Source: Clostridiales bacterium (GTDB lineage Bacteria > Bacillota > Clostridia > Oscillospirales > Acutalibacteraceae). Taken from it: 12,913 nt of DNA. The DNA lies in contig JAAYFA010000238.1 of assembly GCA_012728445.1 (NCBI GenBank), forward strand, positions 1-12,913, read 5' to 3'. Positions 1 to 6,539 of the stretch are shown here, in pieces. Numbering within the stretch: the first letter of the stretch is position 1; each line of letters opens with the position of its first letter. The position numbers were made by a program, and so were the translations under genes. The notes under the pieces are model-generated. The model saw only the letters and a list, made by a program, of their open reading frames with translations. It did no database searches and had not been told where the DNA came from.

Positions 1-5
1 CCCGT

Positions 6-141
6 CGCTTTCCTATGGTTCCACTATCGCCTCTCCACTGCTCACCTATCTCTCACCTATCGCTAACCCACCGCTCACCTATCGCTAACCCACCGCTCAC
101 CTATCACTCACCCGTAACCCCCGTTCCCCAATCGCTTCTCC
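6..141. repeat. 11-bp-period degenerate tandem array
   Basis: Ten consecutive 11-bp units run in exact register from 6 to 115: CGCTTTCCTAT, GGTTCCACTAT, CGCCTCTCCAC, TGCTCACCTAT, CTCTCACCTAT, CGCTAACCCAC, CGCTCACCTAT, CGCTAACCCAC, CGCTCACCTAT, CACTCACCCGT. Positions 61-82 and 83-104 are identical 22-bp pairs of units. A further related unit, ATCGCTTCTCC, lies at 131-141. The array is directly downstream of the stop codon of the capsid gene, which is read on the minus strand. No ORF or known element explains it. The same consensus recurs after glyS (9419-9506). Confidence 0.9.
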
Positions 142-148
142 GCTCAGC

Positions 149-1156
149 CTAAACGGCAAGCACCCTTGCCACATCCTTGAATATCTTTGCAAAGCCCGCA
201 ACGCAGGTGACAGCCGCTCTTTCCAGTTGGCGGTCAATTAATTTGTCATACTCCGTCATCACCTCGCCTGCCTTGACCATTTCGAGCGCGCAGCTTTTAT
301 CGAACCCGATAATCTTGCCGCTTTGCACGGCGGAGGACTTGATCAAATCGGCGCCGATGGGTGTAATTTGCTTGCCCGTGCGCTGAAAATTAAAACCCGC
401 AGCGGCATCTTTGAACTCCGGGATGTTGAGCATCTTCACCATCACATCGGGTGATGCAATAATGGCGCTCAGCTCATAGGGGTCGAAAAGATTCCAGAAC
501 GTCACAAGGTCGTTATAGGTCAGTGTGCCGGCAGTTGCGACACCGGTGCTTTCGGCCGCGTTGGCATTACCGTCCCCGTTTACAAGCACATTCACGGCAT
601 CTTTAAGTTGCGAGCGCGCGATGTAGGCGCCGATTTGCTTGAGCGTCACCGTAAACAGGTCCAGCCTTTGGAAACGGATAGCCTCATAAGAGGCCACAAG
701 CATCCGCCCACGTTTGCGCAGTTGAACCAAGTTTTCCTGCGTCTTGACCACCGTTTCGGGGATATAGGCACCTTCGCCGACCACCTTGAGTTCCTTTTCA
801 TCCTCGGTGGGGATGGAGGTGATGGAGCGGTAATCCAACCCGTTAATGACCGTTGTCGCGGCGATGATGCGCGGGAGCACATTCGCTTCCTCCATCCCTT
901 GGCGCACAGCGCGGCTAACATATTCCGGGAACAGCGTTGCGGAATCCGAGGTTTTGAAAAACTTTTCCACCACATCGCTGCCCGCTCCGCTGACTTTAAT
1001 GCCAAAGCGTTTGAGCTGCCTTTGGTAGGCATCCAACCCTTCAAGCGCAGTCCCTTTGTAATCCACCGAGGGATCCAGCGCCTCCAGCGCGCCGGTAAAT
1101 GATTTGTTCTGTGTATACAGCCCTTTTTCGAGTTTAATGATATCGAAACTTGACAT
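149..1156 (-). CDS. phage major capsid protein (HK97-fold type)
   Basis: This 335-residue protein is the likely major capsid subunit of a tailed phage. I recognise it from overall family resemblance and from its position at the end of a terminase-portal-protease series, not from a catalytic motif. The N-terminal 70 or so residues are charged and may be the part trimmed during maturation. The segment from about residue 70 (SDSATLFPEYVSRAVRQG) followed by a VLPRII stretch is typical of the N-arm and first core strand of this fold. The middle (about 175-205) has a glycine/alanine-rich loop (NGDGNANAAESTG), and the C-terminal part resembles the A-domain, with a conserved acidic and basic pattern. 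The start ATG at 1156 has an AAAGGAAG ribosome site about 8 bases upstream. The stop is TAG. The gene is the last one visible in the head module. The remaining doubt is whether it still builds a phage or a domesticated particle. Confidence 0.85.
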   Translation of the reverse strand: MSSFDIIKLEKGLYTQNKSFTGALEALDPSVDYKGTALEGLDAYQRQLKRFGIKVSGAGSDVVEKFFKTSDSATLFPEYVSRAVRQGMEEANVLPRIIAATTVINGLDYRSITSIPTEDEKELKVVGEGAYIPETVVKTQENLVQLRKRGRMLVASYEAIRFQRLDLFTVTLKQIGAYIARSQLKDAVNVLVNGDGNANAAESTGVATAGTLTYNDLVTFWNLFDPYELSAIIASPDVMVKMLNIPEFKDAAAGFNFQRTGKQITPIGADLIKSSAVQSGKIIGFDKSCALEMVKAGEVMTEYDKLIDRQLERAAVTCVAGFAKIFKDVARVLAV

Positions 1157-1239
1157 AGATTTTCTTCCTTTCAGTTTTTATTGTGTGGTTCGGCATCCTT
1201 GACGAACCGTCTAATGCCTTTATGTTTTGCGGTATGTTT

Positions 1240-1327
1240 GGGAGGCCAACCCCTACAAATACTCCGGTTCACAATCGCTTCTCCAATGCTTCTCGCGACA
1301 AAGTCGCACGTCCCCAATTGCTTCTCT
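1240..1327. repeat. spacer with TGTAGGGG-type element and 11-mer-like repeats
   Basis: This lies in the 177-bp spacer between the decoration and capsid genes. On the minus strand 1240-1262 reads TTTGTAGGGGTTGGCCTCCC, the look of a short interspersed intergenic element. The units ATCGCTTCTCC (1274-1284), AATGCTTCTC (1285-1294) and ATTGCTTCTCT (1317-1327) resemble the 11-mers at the window start; the first is identical to 131-141. A small hairpin, GCGAC-AAA-GTCGC, sits between them near 1294-1306. The last unit ends 6 bp from the stop codon of the decoration gene. I see no gene here. Confidence 0.6.
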
Positions 1328-1333
1328 GCAAAC

Positions 1334-1678
1334 CTACAGCATCACCCCAACCGTCTTCGCCGTCGCATCCACCCGCAGCACCAACATACTTCTGCCGCCG
1401 CTTGCAACAACCTTCACCCCGCCGCTGCCGTCTGCCGCCAGGATTACGTAACCCGCCACCGGAGCTGTGCCGGTATAAGGCAGTGTGATAAATCCGCTCA
1501 TCTGCACGCTGGCGTACCCTCTGCTCACTCCATTCGCCACACCGCAAAAACTGTCCTCCGCCGCGCAGCTGTCCACCGTGTCGTTGGCGCTGATTTTAAC
1601 CGGAACGCCCTGCGTCAAACCGCTTGCCGCCCTAAAGGTCGCAAGGCTCTCTTTGTAACCGTTAAATGATACTGGCAT
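1334..1678 (-). CDS. putative phage head decoration / capsid accessory protein
   Basis: This 114-residue protein lies directly upstream of the capsid gene in transcription order, the usual place for a decoration or head-fibre protein. It is small, rich in Gly, Ala, Ser, Thr and Val, has no cysteine cluster apart from two Cys near residues 38 and 45, and has no predicted membrane segment. Its composition suggests an all-beta fold (VPVKISANDTVDS, YVILAADGSGGVKVV), as in capsid cement proteins. The start ATG at 1678 is preceded by a very strong GGGAGGAG site about 11 bases upstream, fitting a structural protein made in high copy. I do not recognise a specific family, so the role is inferred from position and composition. 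A head-completion role is the main alternative. Confidence 0.6.
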   Translation of the reverse strand: MPVSFNGYKESLATFRAASGLTQGVPVKISANDTVDSCAAEDSFCGVANGVSRGYASVQMSGFITLPYTGTAPVAGYVILAADGSGGVKVVASGGRSMLVLRVDATAKTVGVML

Positions 1679-1738
1679 AATTATAAACTCCTCCCTATTC
1701 TATGTTTTTTACATTTTTCAAAGCCAAATAACTCGGAT

Positions 1739-1810
1739 AGAGCAGAGCCCTATCCCTACAAAACACGAACGAACTTTCACCTTAGATGCGTAGGGCAAGG
1801 GCTCTGCTCT
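1739..1810. repeat. intergenic inverted repeat (21-bp arms)
   Basis: The left arm 1739-1759 and right arm 1790-1810 are inverted copies matching at 19 of 21 positions (AGAGCAGAGCCCT against AGGGCTCTGCTCT at the outer ends), with a 30-bp spacer. The inner ends are GTAGGG and CCCTAC, the same core as other spacer elements in this module. It sits in the 155-bp gap between the protease and decoration genes. It may be a palindromic interspersed repeat of the host, or an RNA hairpin between the two cistrons. No long U-run follows on either strand, so it is not a classic terminator. Confidence 0.75.
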
Positions 1811-1833
1811 TGCCGTCCTTCGCAATCAGATGC

Positions 1834-2181
1834 CTATATTCTAAATTCATTGTTGTCCGCCGCTGCCGGGCGCAACTCGGCTTTGAGTTGTGGTTTCATC
1901 GGTACGATTTTTTCCGTTCTTTCGCCGAAGGCTTTTTTGAGTTCCCGTAACTCCTCGACCGAAAGCCTTTCACAAATGGAGCTCAGGCTCTCTCCACCCA
2001 TTTGCGGCAGTGTAATCAGCCCCATGCGGATGACTTCCATCGTGAGTTCTTCCCGGTATGCCTTACCGTCCGCCGCCTGCTTTTCCAAGTGCTCCATACG
2101 AGTAAGCAAACTCTTTTTTTCCTCCCTGCCGAGGGTTGTTTCCACCTCCGTGTTCTGCAACGCTTTTAAAATGTCTTCCAT
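1834..2181 (-). CDS. nested in-frame scaffold protein (internal start)
   Basis: Codon 211 of the protease-scaffold gene is an ATG at 2181-2179, preceded on the coding strand by the purine-rich AAAGGAGAGGAGAGGAAT, a far better ribosome site than chance would place inside a gene. Initiation here would give a 115-residue protein with only the helical scaffold part. Phage lambda uses the same layout (Nu3 nested in C). The sequence shows the site; that it is used is an inference. Confidence 0.55.
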   Translation of the reverse strand: MEDILKALQNTEVETTLGREEKKSLLTRMEHLEKQAADGKAYREELTMEVIRMGLITLPQMGGESLSSICERLSVEELRELKKAFGERTEKIVPMKPQLKAELRPAAADNNEFRI

Positions 2182-2811
2182 ATTCCTCTCCTCTCCTTTC
2201 CCGACTTTATAAGATTTTGTAACCCCTGCCGCCCTTTGTGCCGGCACCGCTACAAATGACCACTCGTAAGCATCCACGGGTTCGCTCAAAACCGTGTGGC
2301 AAATTTGGCCGCCGTAACTTTTCCCCTTGCTGTGCTCGCACCCCTCCTTTTTTAAGTCCGTACCGCAAACCGAGCAGGTCATCAGCTTGACCGAACAGCC
2401 CACACTCGCCTCCTTTTTAATGCCCGCATCTATTTCCGCAATCAAGTCGGTATTTTTTGCCGTTCGGGGCATATAGGCCTTAGCCTTTATAAATGTATAT
2501 GGCTCCCCCGTGCTCGTGTGTTTTTCGCCTTGTGTCACAACCTGCGTGTCATACAGCCTTGAGGTTTGGTCGCGGGCGTTCATGCTGTGGTTAAAAATAC
2601 CGGTTTTGCCCGCAAACAATTCTGCCAAGGTCTTCAGCGCCGCCAAATCAAACCGCTCAAAATCTCTGTCCACCTCGTTGTCGCAAAGCAACACATGAAA
2701 GATGTAAACATCATCCGCTCCGAGTGTTTTTCGCGTATAGCGGTTAATCATCTCCATGTCGCTACCGGTGGGCACTGCGGGTGTGACTTGTGTTAAAAAA
2801 TCTTTGTTCAT
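1834..2811 (-). CDS. prohead maturation protease with C-terminal scaffold domain
   Basis: This 325-residue protein probably cleaves capsid and scaffold during head maturation. Residues 1-200 look like an HK97-type serine protease: His75 in IFNHSMN, Ser136 in KKEASVGCSV, and Glu183 in the signature AYEWSFVAVPAQ are the likely active-site and core residues. Between Ser136 and that signature is a metal-site-like insert with Cys146, Cys149, Cys158, His160 and Cys171/His172. From about residue 211 the protein becomes charged and helical (EEKKSLLTRMEHLEKQAADGKAYREEL), as expected of a scaffold. The ATG at 2811 overlaps the portal stop as ATGA and has an AAGGAAGGGG ribosome site. A second start lies inside the gene at 2181. 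The family assignment rests on motifs and gene order. Confidence 0.82.
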   Translation of the reverse strand: MNKDFLTQVTPAVPTGSDMEMINRYTRKTLGADDVYIFHVLLCDNEVDRDFERFDLAALKTLAELFAGKTGIFNHSMNARDQTSRLYDTQVVTQGEKHTSTGEPYTFIKAKAYMPRTAKNTDLIAEIDAGIKKEASVGCSVKLMTCSVCGTDLKKEGCEHSKGKSYGGQICHTVLSEPVDAYEWSFVAVPAQRAAGVTKSYKVGKGEERNMEDILKALQNTEVETTLGREEKKSLLTRMEHLEKQAADGKAYREELTMEVIRMGLITLPQMGGESLSSICERLSVEELRELKKAFGERTEKIVPMKPQLKAELRPAAADNNEFRI

Positions 2812-3953
2812 CTAGAGTCCCCTTCCTTTAAAAGTTTGGATGCCTGTGCCTCAAACAATACAGCCCTGCTTTCTTCCACCCTGTCCTGCAGAGTGATGTC
2901 GCTCCACAGCAATTGTGCATCTGCCACAAAGCCGTTGAAGCGCAAAAAGATGCCGCAAATTTGCAGGATAACAGGTGTTAAGATGCGACGGTATGCTTCA
3001 AGCTCACTCGTTAACGCATCCGCTTGTTGGGAGGACATCCGCTCCGTCGAACTCCACGACAGCCCGAGCATAAACGGCGGCAGTCCCGTTTTGGCCACAA
3101 TTTGCTCCAGCATTTGGCGCACCGGCACATCACTGTCTAAAATTTGATTGTCCGCGCCAATAACCTTAATTTGCACATCGCCCACGGCGACAAAATCCTT
3201 GACACAGCCGCCCGTCTGCATGGTCTCACCCCACTCCTTTGCGACTTGCAGGGCTCTGTCCTTGGCATACGCTCTGTCAATCGCGTCGTTTTGCGGCTTG
3301 TAGGTCACGGCAAAACGCACGTTACCCACCCGTTCCCAATTCGTGCCGATGGTGCCGAAAATCTTCATCAGCACACAGCTGACAAAGGGCAGTCCTTTGA
3401 GCATGGAGTTACCCTCCAACTGCCCGGGTTCCGGGTTTAATACCGAGAGCATGACCAAGTCCCTGTAACGAACAAGCTCCGCTTCGCAGCCACTGTGCAC
3501 GTAAATGTCAACGTCTAACCCGTTCGTCGACCGGCGCAGTTCAATGTCCTTCAGCGGCGCATTGTAAAGCGCTGCAATATGACCATTCCCATCCGTTACA
3601 ATTTCGCCCACGGCCGTGCCGCAGGTAAGCAACTGTTCAAAATAGGTTGCGACAAAAGCGTCAATACCACACTGATTGCCGCCGACCGGCACCTGTTGCA
3701 AAAAGCGGTCGAGCGCCGCCTGCGCCCTCGTGTCCCTGCACTTGACTTCAAACCCGCTCGTCAACCGCACCAACTTAAAAATAGCGGCATCAATCACCGG
3801 CACCGCTTCACGCAGCGCATAGTAAAGTTTTACCTGCGGCGTGGAAAGCGGCGCATAGCCATCCAAAATGCCAAACGGATGCCCGCCCTGCGGCCCCGTT
3901 TGCGGTACCGGCACCGCTGTTTTTGCTGCAGATTTTTTGCTGAACAAAGACAT
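2808..3953 (-). CDS. phage portal protein
   Basis: This 381-residue protein is the likely portal, the dodecameric ring at one capsid vertex through which DNA is packaged. The N-terminus is basic and Ala/Pro-rich, followed by a region resembling portal openings (LYYALREAVPVIDAAIFKLV). The middle contains a stem-like segment with acidic and aromatic residues (VNG-type turns, RYRDLVMLSV). Near residues 285-320, LPPFMLGLSW followed by SSQQADALTSELEAYR is typical of the C-terminal portal domain: helices after a conserved Pro-Pro, then a Ser/Gln-rich helix. It ends in the charged tail QASKLLKEGDSR. The ATG at 3953 has an AGGAGGG site. Its end overlaps the protease start by ATGA, pointing to coupled translation. 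A 262-bp spacer separates it from terL, which is unusual. Confidence 0.85.
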   Translation of the reverse strand: MSLFSKKSAAKTAVPVPQTGPQGGHPFGILDGYAPLSTPQVKLYYALREAVPVIDAAIFKLVRLTSGFEVKCRDTRAQAALDRFLQQVPVGGNQCGIDAFVATYFEQLLTCGTAVGEIVTDGNGHIAALYNAPLKDIELRRSTNGLDVDIYVHSGCEAELVRYRDLVMLSVLNPEPGQLEGNSMLKGLPFVSCVLMKIFGTIGTNWERVGNVRFAVTYKPQNDAIDRAYAKDRALQVAKEWGETMQTGGCVKDFVAVGDVQIKVIGADNQILDSDVPVRQMLEQIVAKTGLPPFMLGLSWSSTERMSSQQADALTSELEAYRRILTPVILQICGIFLRFNGFVADAQLLWSDITLQDRVEESRAVLFEAQASKLLKEGDSR

Positions 3954-3983
3954 TTGTGTTCCCTCCTTTCTGAAAATTTTTAA

Positions 3984-4192
3984 AGAGACGACTCCCTAAA
4001 TCGTTAACGACTAACATTAACGCCTGCGGCAGGCTCTATAGAATGCAAAGCGTCCATTCCTCTTTAACAAGGATGCATGGAATTCCGTGCACCTTTTTCG
4101 GCGCGTTCTCTGTAGGGGGATGTCATCTACGGATGACTTTAGGATTAAAGCTTCCCTGTAAAGCTCAAAACATTTACAGGGCGATCTCCAAC
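3984..4192. other. gene-free spacer with several palindromes
   Basis: This spacer between terL and the portal gene has no credible ORF. It holds a perfect 10-bp palindrome, TCGTTAACGA (4001-4010); a GCCTG-CGG-CAGGC hairpin (4022-4034); an 18-bp palindrome with one mismatched pair, TGCATGGAATTCCGTGCA (4074-4091); a TGTAGGGGG motif near 4114-4122; and an inverted repeat CCCTGTAAA (4154-4162) / TTTACAGGG (4173-4181) with a 10-base loop. None is followed by a U-run, so I do not call a terminator. Confidence 0.6.
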
Positions 4193-4223
4193 CGCTAACC
4201 CCTAACCACTGACCACTAACCAC
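4193..4223. repeat. 7-bp-period array overlapping the terL stop codon
   Basis: After CG at 4193-4194 the sequence runs in heptamers: CTAACCC (4195-4201), CTAACCA (4202-4208), CTGACCA (4209-4215), CTAACCA (4216-4222). The TAG stop of terL (4218-4216 on the minus strand) lies inside the last heptamer. The 9-mer CGCTAACCC at 4193-4201 also occurs in the left-end array at 61-69 and 83-91, linking the two repeat types. Confidence 0.8.
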
Positions 4224-5484
4224 TCTGCTCGCCCCTGCTAAGCGAAAACACAAAAAAGCTATCATCTGCGACCATCACCGTCGACACAAAGTAACGTATA
4301 TCATCCATAGCATGGTCATGTTCTTTGCGCGGGGAATCTTTTGCGGTGTTGTCGTCCCAGCGATACAGTCCAAACTCGCGCACGCTGTCCGTACAGTTGG
4401 GGCAAATGATAATCTTCCGCTCCTTGAGTGCGTCGGACACTCGGCGGATACCGTCCAGCACCTCATTTTTAGCGGGGACCGCTTTGAACTTGCCGTGGCG
4501 GCGGATGCACGCCATAAAGCTTGCCGCCGAAGGATCCACCACGACCGCCTCAATCGCCGTCTCCCCCGCGAGTTCTTCCAGCGCGGCATAATGCTCTTCA
4601 TCCGTGCGCTGCTCGCCTGTGCTGCGGCTGTCGTGATAATATTCCGCCACGCGGTACCAACGTGTCCCAAAAAGACCCCACAGTCCGAAGGACGAGGGAT
4701 TCACCGTACCATAATCGCAGGATATGTAGTGCTTTGTGGGTGCCCCGTCCGGTGGCTCGCGCACATGTGCGGCTTCCTTAAACATTGGGTAAACCAAGCC
4801 TTGTGCCGCCACCCATTTACCTTCCACAAATCGTTCGTAAAAGGCGCCGCTGTATAGGCTCTTATAGCGCTGTATAATCCGCTCGGTGAGCGAAGGATTG
4901 TCGTCCATTGTAAAATGAAGATACAAGCAGTTCTTCTGCTGTGCCTTTTTAATCCATTCCTCATGGAACCAGTGCAAAGGATTTTCCGGGTTACAGTTAA
5001 ACCAGAGCTTGGAGCCGTCCAGCGAGCAACGTGCTAACGCCTGTTCCACAAAGGAACGCGGCATCAAGGCGACTTCATCCAGCAGTACGCCACCCAGTGT
5101 CATCCCCTGTATCAGCGCGGCCGAGCCCTCATCTTTACCGCCGAACAAATAGAAGCGGTTCTTACGCCCGTTGCGGCTGATTTCCAGCAGATGTTGGGAC
5201 CGTTTTTCCGCACACTCAAAACCGATTGCCCGCAGTGCCGGCAGTAGTGGCACGACCACATTGCGGCGCAGCGATGCGATGGTTTTGCCGCAAACCGCAA
5301 ACGACGTGTCCTCAAATGTGTAAAATGCCCATGCGATAAACGACAACGACATGCAAATGGTCTTGCCGGATCGCACTGCGCCGTCGCAGATAATTGCGTC
5401 GTGCCCGCCATGGGCACTGCCTTTGCACCACCAACATAAAACCGCCATCTGCTTTGCGGAAAAGGTTTTAAAAACCATGCTCAT
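4216..5484 (-). CDS. terL: phage terminase large subunit (PBSX type)
   Basis: This 422-residue DNA-packaging motor translocates phage DNA into the prohead with an N-terminal ATPase and cuts it with a C-terminal RNase H-like nuclease. Walker A is GAVRSGKT (35-42). Walker B is GVLLDEVALMP, with Asp136-Glu137. A coupling-type segment NCNPENPLHWFHEEW follows at about 163-177. The nuclease acidic residues are Asp257 (SCDYG), Asp317 (VVDPSAASF) and Asp394/395 (HDHAMDDIRYF). Length and motifs match the PBSX-like family, and the catalytic set looks complete. The ATG at 5484 overlaps the terS stop as ATGA, with a second ATG two codons later. There is no strong separate ribosome site, consistent with coupling. 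The last codons and stop lie in a heptamer repeat, so the original C-terminus may have been altered. Confidence 0.93.
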   Translation of the reverse strand: MSMVFKTFSAKQMAVLCWWCKGSAHGGHDAIICDGAVRSGKTICMSLSFIAWAFYTFEDTSFAVCGKTIASLRRNVVVPLLPALRAIGFECAEKRSQHLLEISRNGRKNRFYLFGGKDEGSAALIQGMTLGGVLLDEVALMPRSFVEQALARCSLDGSKLWFNCNPENPLHWFHEEWIKKAQQKNCLYLHFTMDDNPSLTERIIQRYKSLYSGAFYERFVEGKWVAAQGLVYPMFKEAAHVREPPDGAPTKHYISCDYGTVNPSSFGLWGLFGTRWYRVAEYYHDSRSTGEQRTDEEHYAALEELAGETAIEAVVVDPSAASFMACIRRHGKFKAVPAKNEVLDGIRRVSDALKERKIIICPNCTDSVREFGLYRWDDNTAKDSPRKEHDHAMDDIRYFVSTVMVADDSFFVFSLSRGEQSG

Positions 5485-5984
5485 GGGTTCACCGCCAACA
5501 CATTGCCCGCCAGCGCTTTTGCCCCTCTCTCCAGCGCTTCATAAAACGGCAAGGCGCTGTTTTGAGTTGCATCGGTTTCGCTCATTTCCTTTAAGCGTTC
5601 CAACGCTTTCAAGCGGTCGAAAAACTTAATCTCCAACCCACCGCCTTTGGGTCGTTTGATGTCGGACACATTGAGCATATCCATTTGTTCCATTATCTCC
5701 GTCCCCGGCGCCTCGTCCATAAACAATAGCCGCAAGGCATCCGTCACGCTGCCAAACGCCAGCCGGCGGTAACCCGCGCAAACCTCTTGCGACGTAACCG
5801 ACCGTTTCCCCGTAACACGTGCCAACTCCTGCCGGATATCCGAACGCAAAAGCAGTTTGGCGGCCGCTCTTTCGGGCAAGATGGTGTAGCCCGCTCGCGC
5901 AGCCGCACCGCGCCCGTCGCTGCCCTCGCTCAAGTAAAAACAAAACAGTCGCTCTTTGCCGGTCAATGCCTTCTCTTTTCCCAT
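5481..5984 (-). CDS. terS: phage terminase small subunit
   Basis: This 167-residue protein recognises the packaging site and delivers DNA to the large subunit. The N-terminal LTGKERLFCFYLSEGSDGRG followed by AAARAGYT matches the helix-turn-helix opening of Terminase_2-type small subunits. A central helical region and a C-terminal segment KFFDRLKALERLKEM are also typical. I place the start at the ATG at 5984 because GAGGTGAAGGA lies directly upstream and homology begins there. The frame stays open to 6092, but that extension is not phage-like. It is the first gene of the head module in this window and overlaps terL by four bases. Confidence 0.85.
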   Translation of the reverse strand: MGKEKALTGKERLFCFYLSEGSDGRGAAARAGYTILPERAAAKLLLRSDIRQELARVTGKRSVTSQEVCAGYRRLAFGSVTDALRLLFMDEAPGTEIMEQMDMLNVSDIKRPKGGGLEIKFFDRLKALERLKEMSETDATQNSALPFYEALERGAKALAGNVLAVNP

Positions 5985-6279
5985 TCCTTCACCTCGCTTT
6001 AATGATGGGTGTTTTTCATTTTGATAAAAATATTCCAAGCCTTTACAAGACGAAGCCCGGCCTTCTATACGGTGAAGGGTGTCCCCACACAACCAAAGCG
6101 TGAATCCCCACGATTGTTATCGAAAAAAAGATAATTTTCATGATTTTTCTCAATTTTTTGCAGTTTTTACAAAAAATATTTTGCCAATGTTCCGTTATTA
6201 GTCAATTAACAGTCAATATGGCTGTATTCATCCGATTTAGGCAATCAAGTCCCTATTGCGCCATTTATTATAATATAGC
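5985..6279. other. AT-rich gene-free boundary between phage module and host genes
   Basis: No credible gene is present upstream of terS. The stretch from about 6118 is strongly AT-rich (TTATC-GAAAAAAA-GATAA near 6118-6134, T-runs at 6140-6180). AGTCAATTAAC and AGTCAATATGG (6200-6221) form an 11-bp direct repeat. CCCTATTGCG (6251-6260) recurs as CCCTTATTGCG (6291-6301). The promoter of the phage operon should lie here, but I could not find a convincing minus-strand -35/-10 pair. No tRNA gene or clear attachment core is seen. Confidence 0.5.
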
Positions 6280-6308
6280 TTGACTTTTTGCCCTTATTGC
6301 GTTAAAAT
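6280..6308 (+). promoter_or_regulatory. sigma-70-type promoter of mgtE
   Basis: TTGACT (6280-6285) is followed after exactly 17 bases by TAAAAT (6303-6308). Transcription would begin near 6315, leaving an untranslated leader of about 225 bases. It is the only strong promoter match in the gap on the plus strand. Confidence 0.7.
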
Positions 6309-6539
6309 GCAGATGTTGGTTTTCGCTATGCGAAACAGACTATTCTTTTTTAAAAGTTGGTGAATCTGTTTGGACAGCTCCGGCAAACCCGAACCCCGAA
6401 GTAGAAAAAAAATATTAATGCAGCGCCAAGGGCTGTTTGGCAGATTTGGGCATTCCCGTATAAAGTAAAAGCAACCGTGCTTTTCTTTATCACGGAATCC
6501 CTGTGTGCCTTTGCCCCGTTGCGAGGAAAGAGGCATCAC
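6309..6539 (+). promoter_or_regulatory. long, possibly structured mgtE leader
   Basis: This 230-base leader has no gene. TTTCGC (6321-6326) can pair with GCGAAA (6330-6335), while AAACAGA (6333-6339) can pair with TCTGTTT (6365-6371). The two share bases 6333-6335 and so partly compete. A further stem pairs AAAGTAAAAGCA (6462-6473) with TGCTTTTCTTT (6478-6488) with one bulge. mgtE genes in Firmicutes are often controlled by an M-box Mg2+ riboswitch, but I do not see its conserved sequence blocks. Regulation by this leader is therefore only a possibility. Confidence 0.35.

Noticed and set aside
61..115. Possible CRISPR array in the left-end repeats
   Set aside because: Units are 11 bp and directly adjacent, with no unique spacers and no cas genes.
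4017..4265. Open minus-strand frame of 82 codons between terL and the portal gene
   Set aside because: It overlaps the end of terL in another frame, has no ribosome site, and much of its translation comes from the heptamer repeat.
6251..6301. CCCTATTGCG / CCCTTATTGCG as a phage attachment core
   Set aside because: The copies are only 40 bp apart on the same side of the module, are imperfect, and no tRNA or integrase is nearby.
6309..6539. M-box magnesium riboswitch
   Set aside because: I looked for the conserved GGTGAGGCTCC and following blocks and did not find them; only generic hairpins are visible.
6477..6539. Earlier start for mgtE at 6477
   Set aside because: No ribosome site there, and the added residues do not resemble MgtE; the ATG at 6540 has AGGAAAGAGG.
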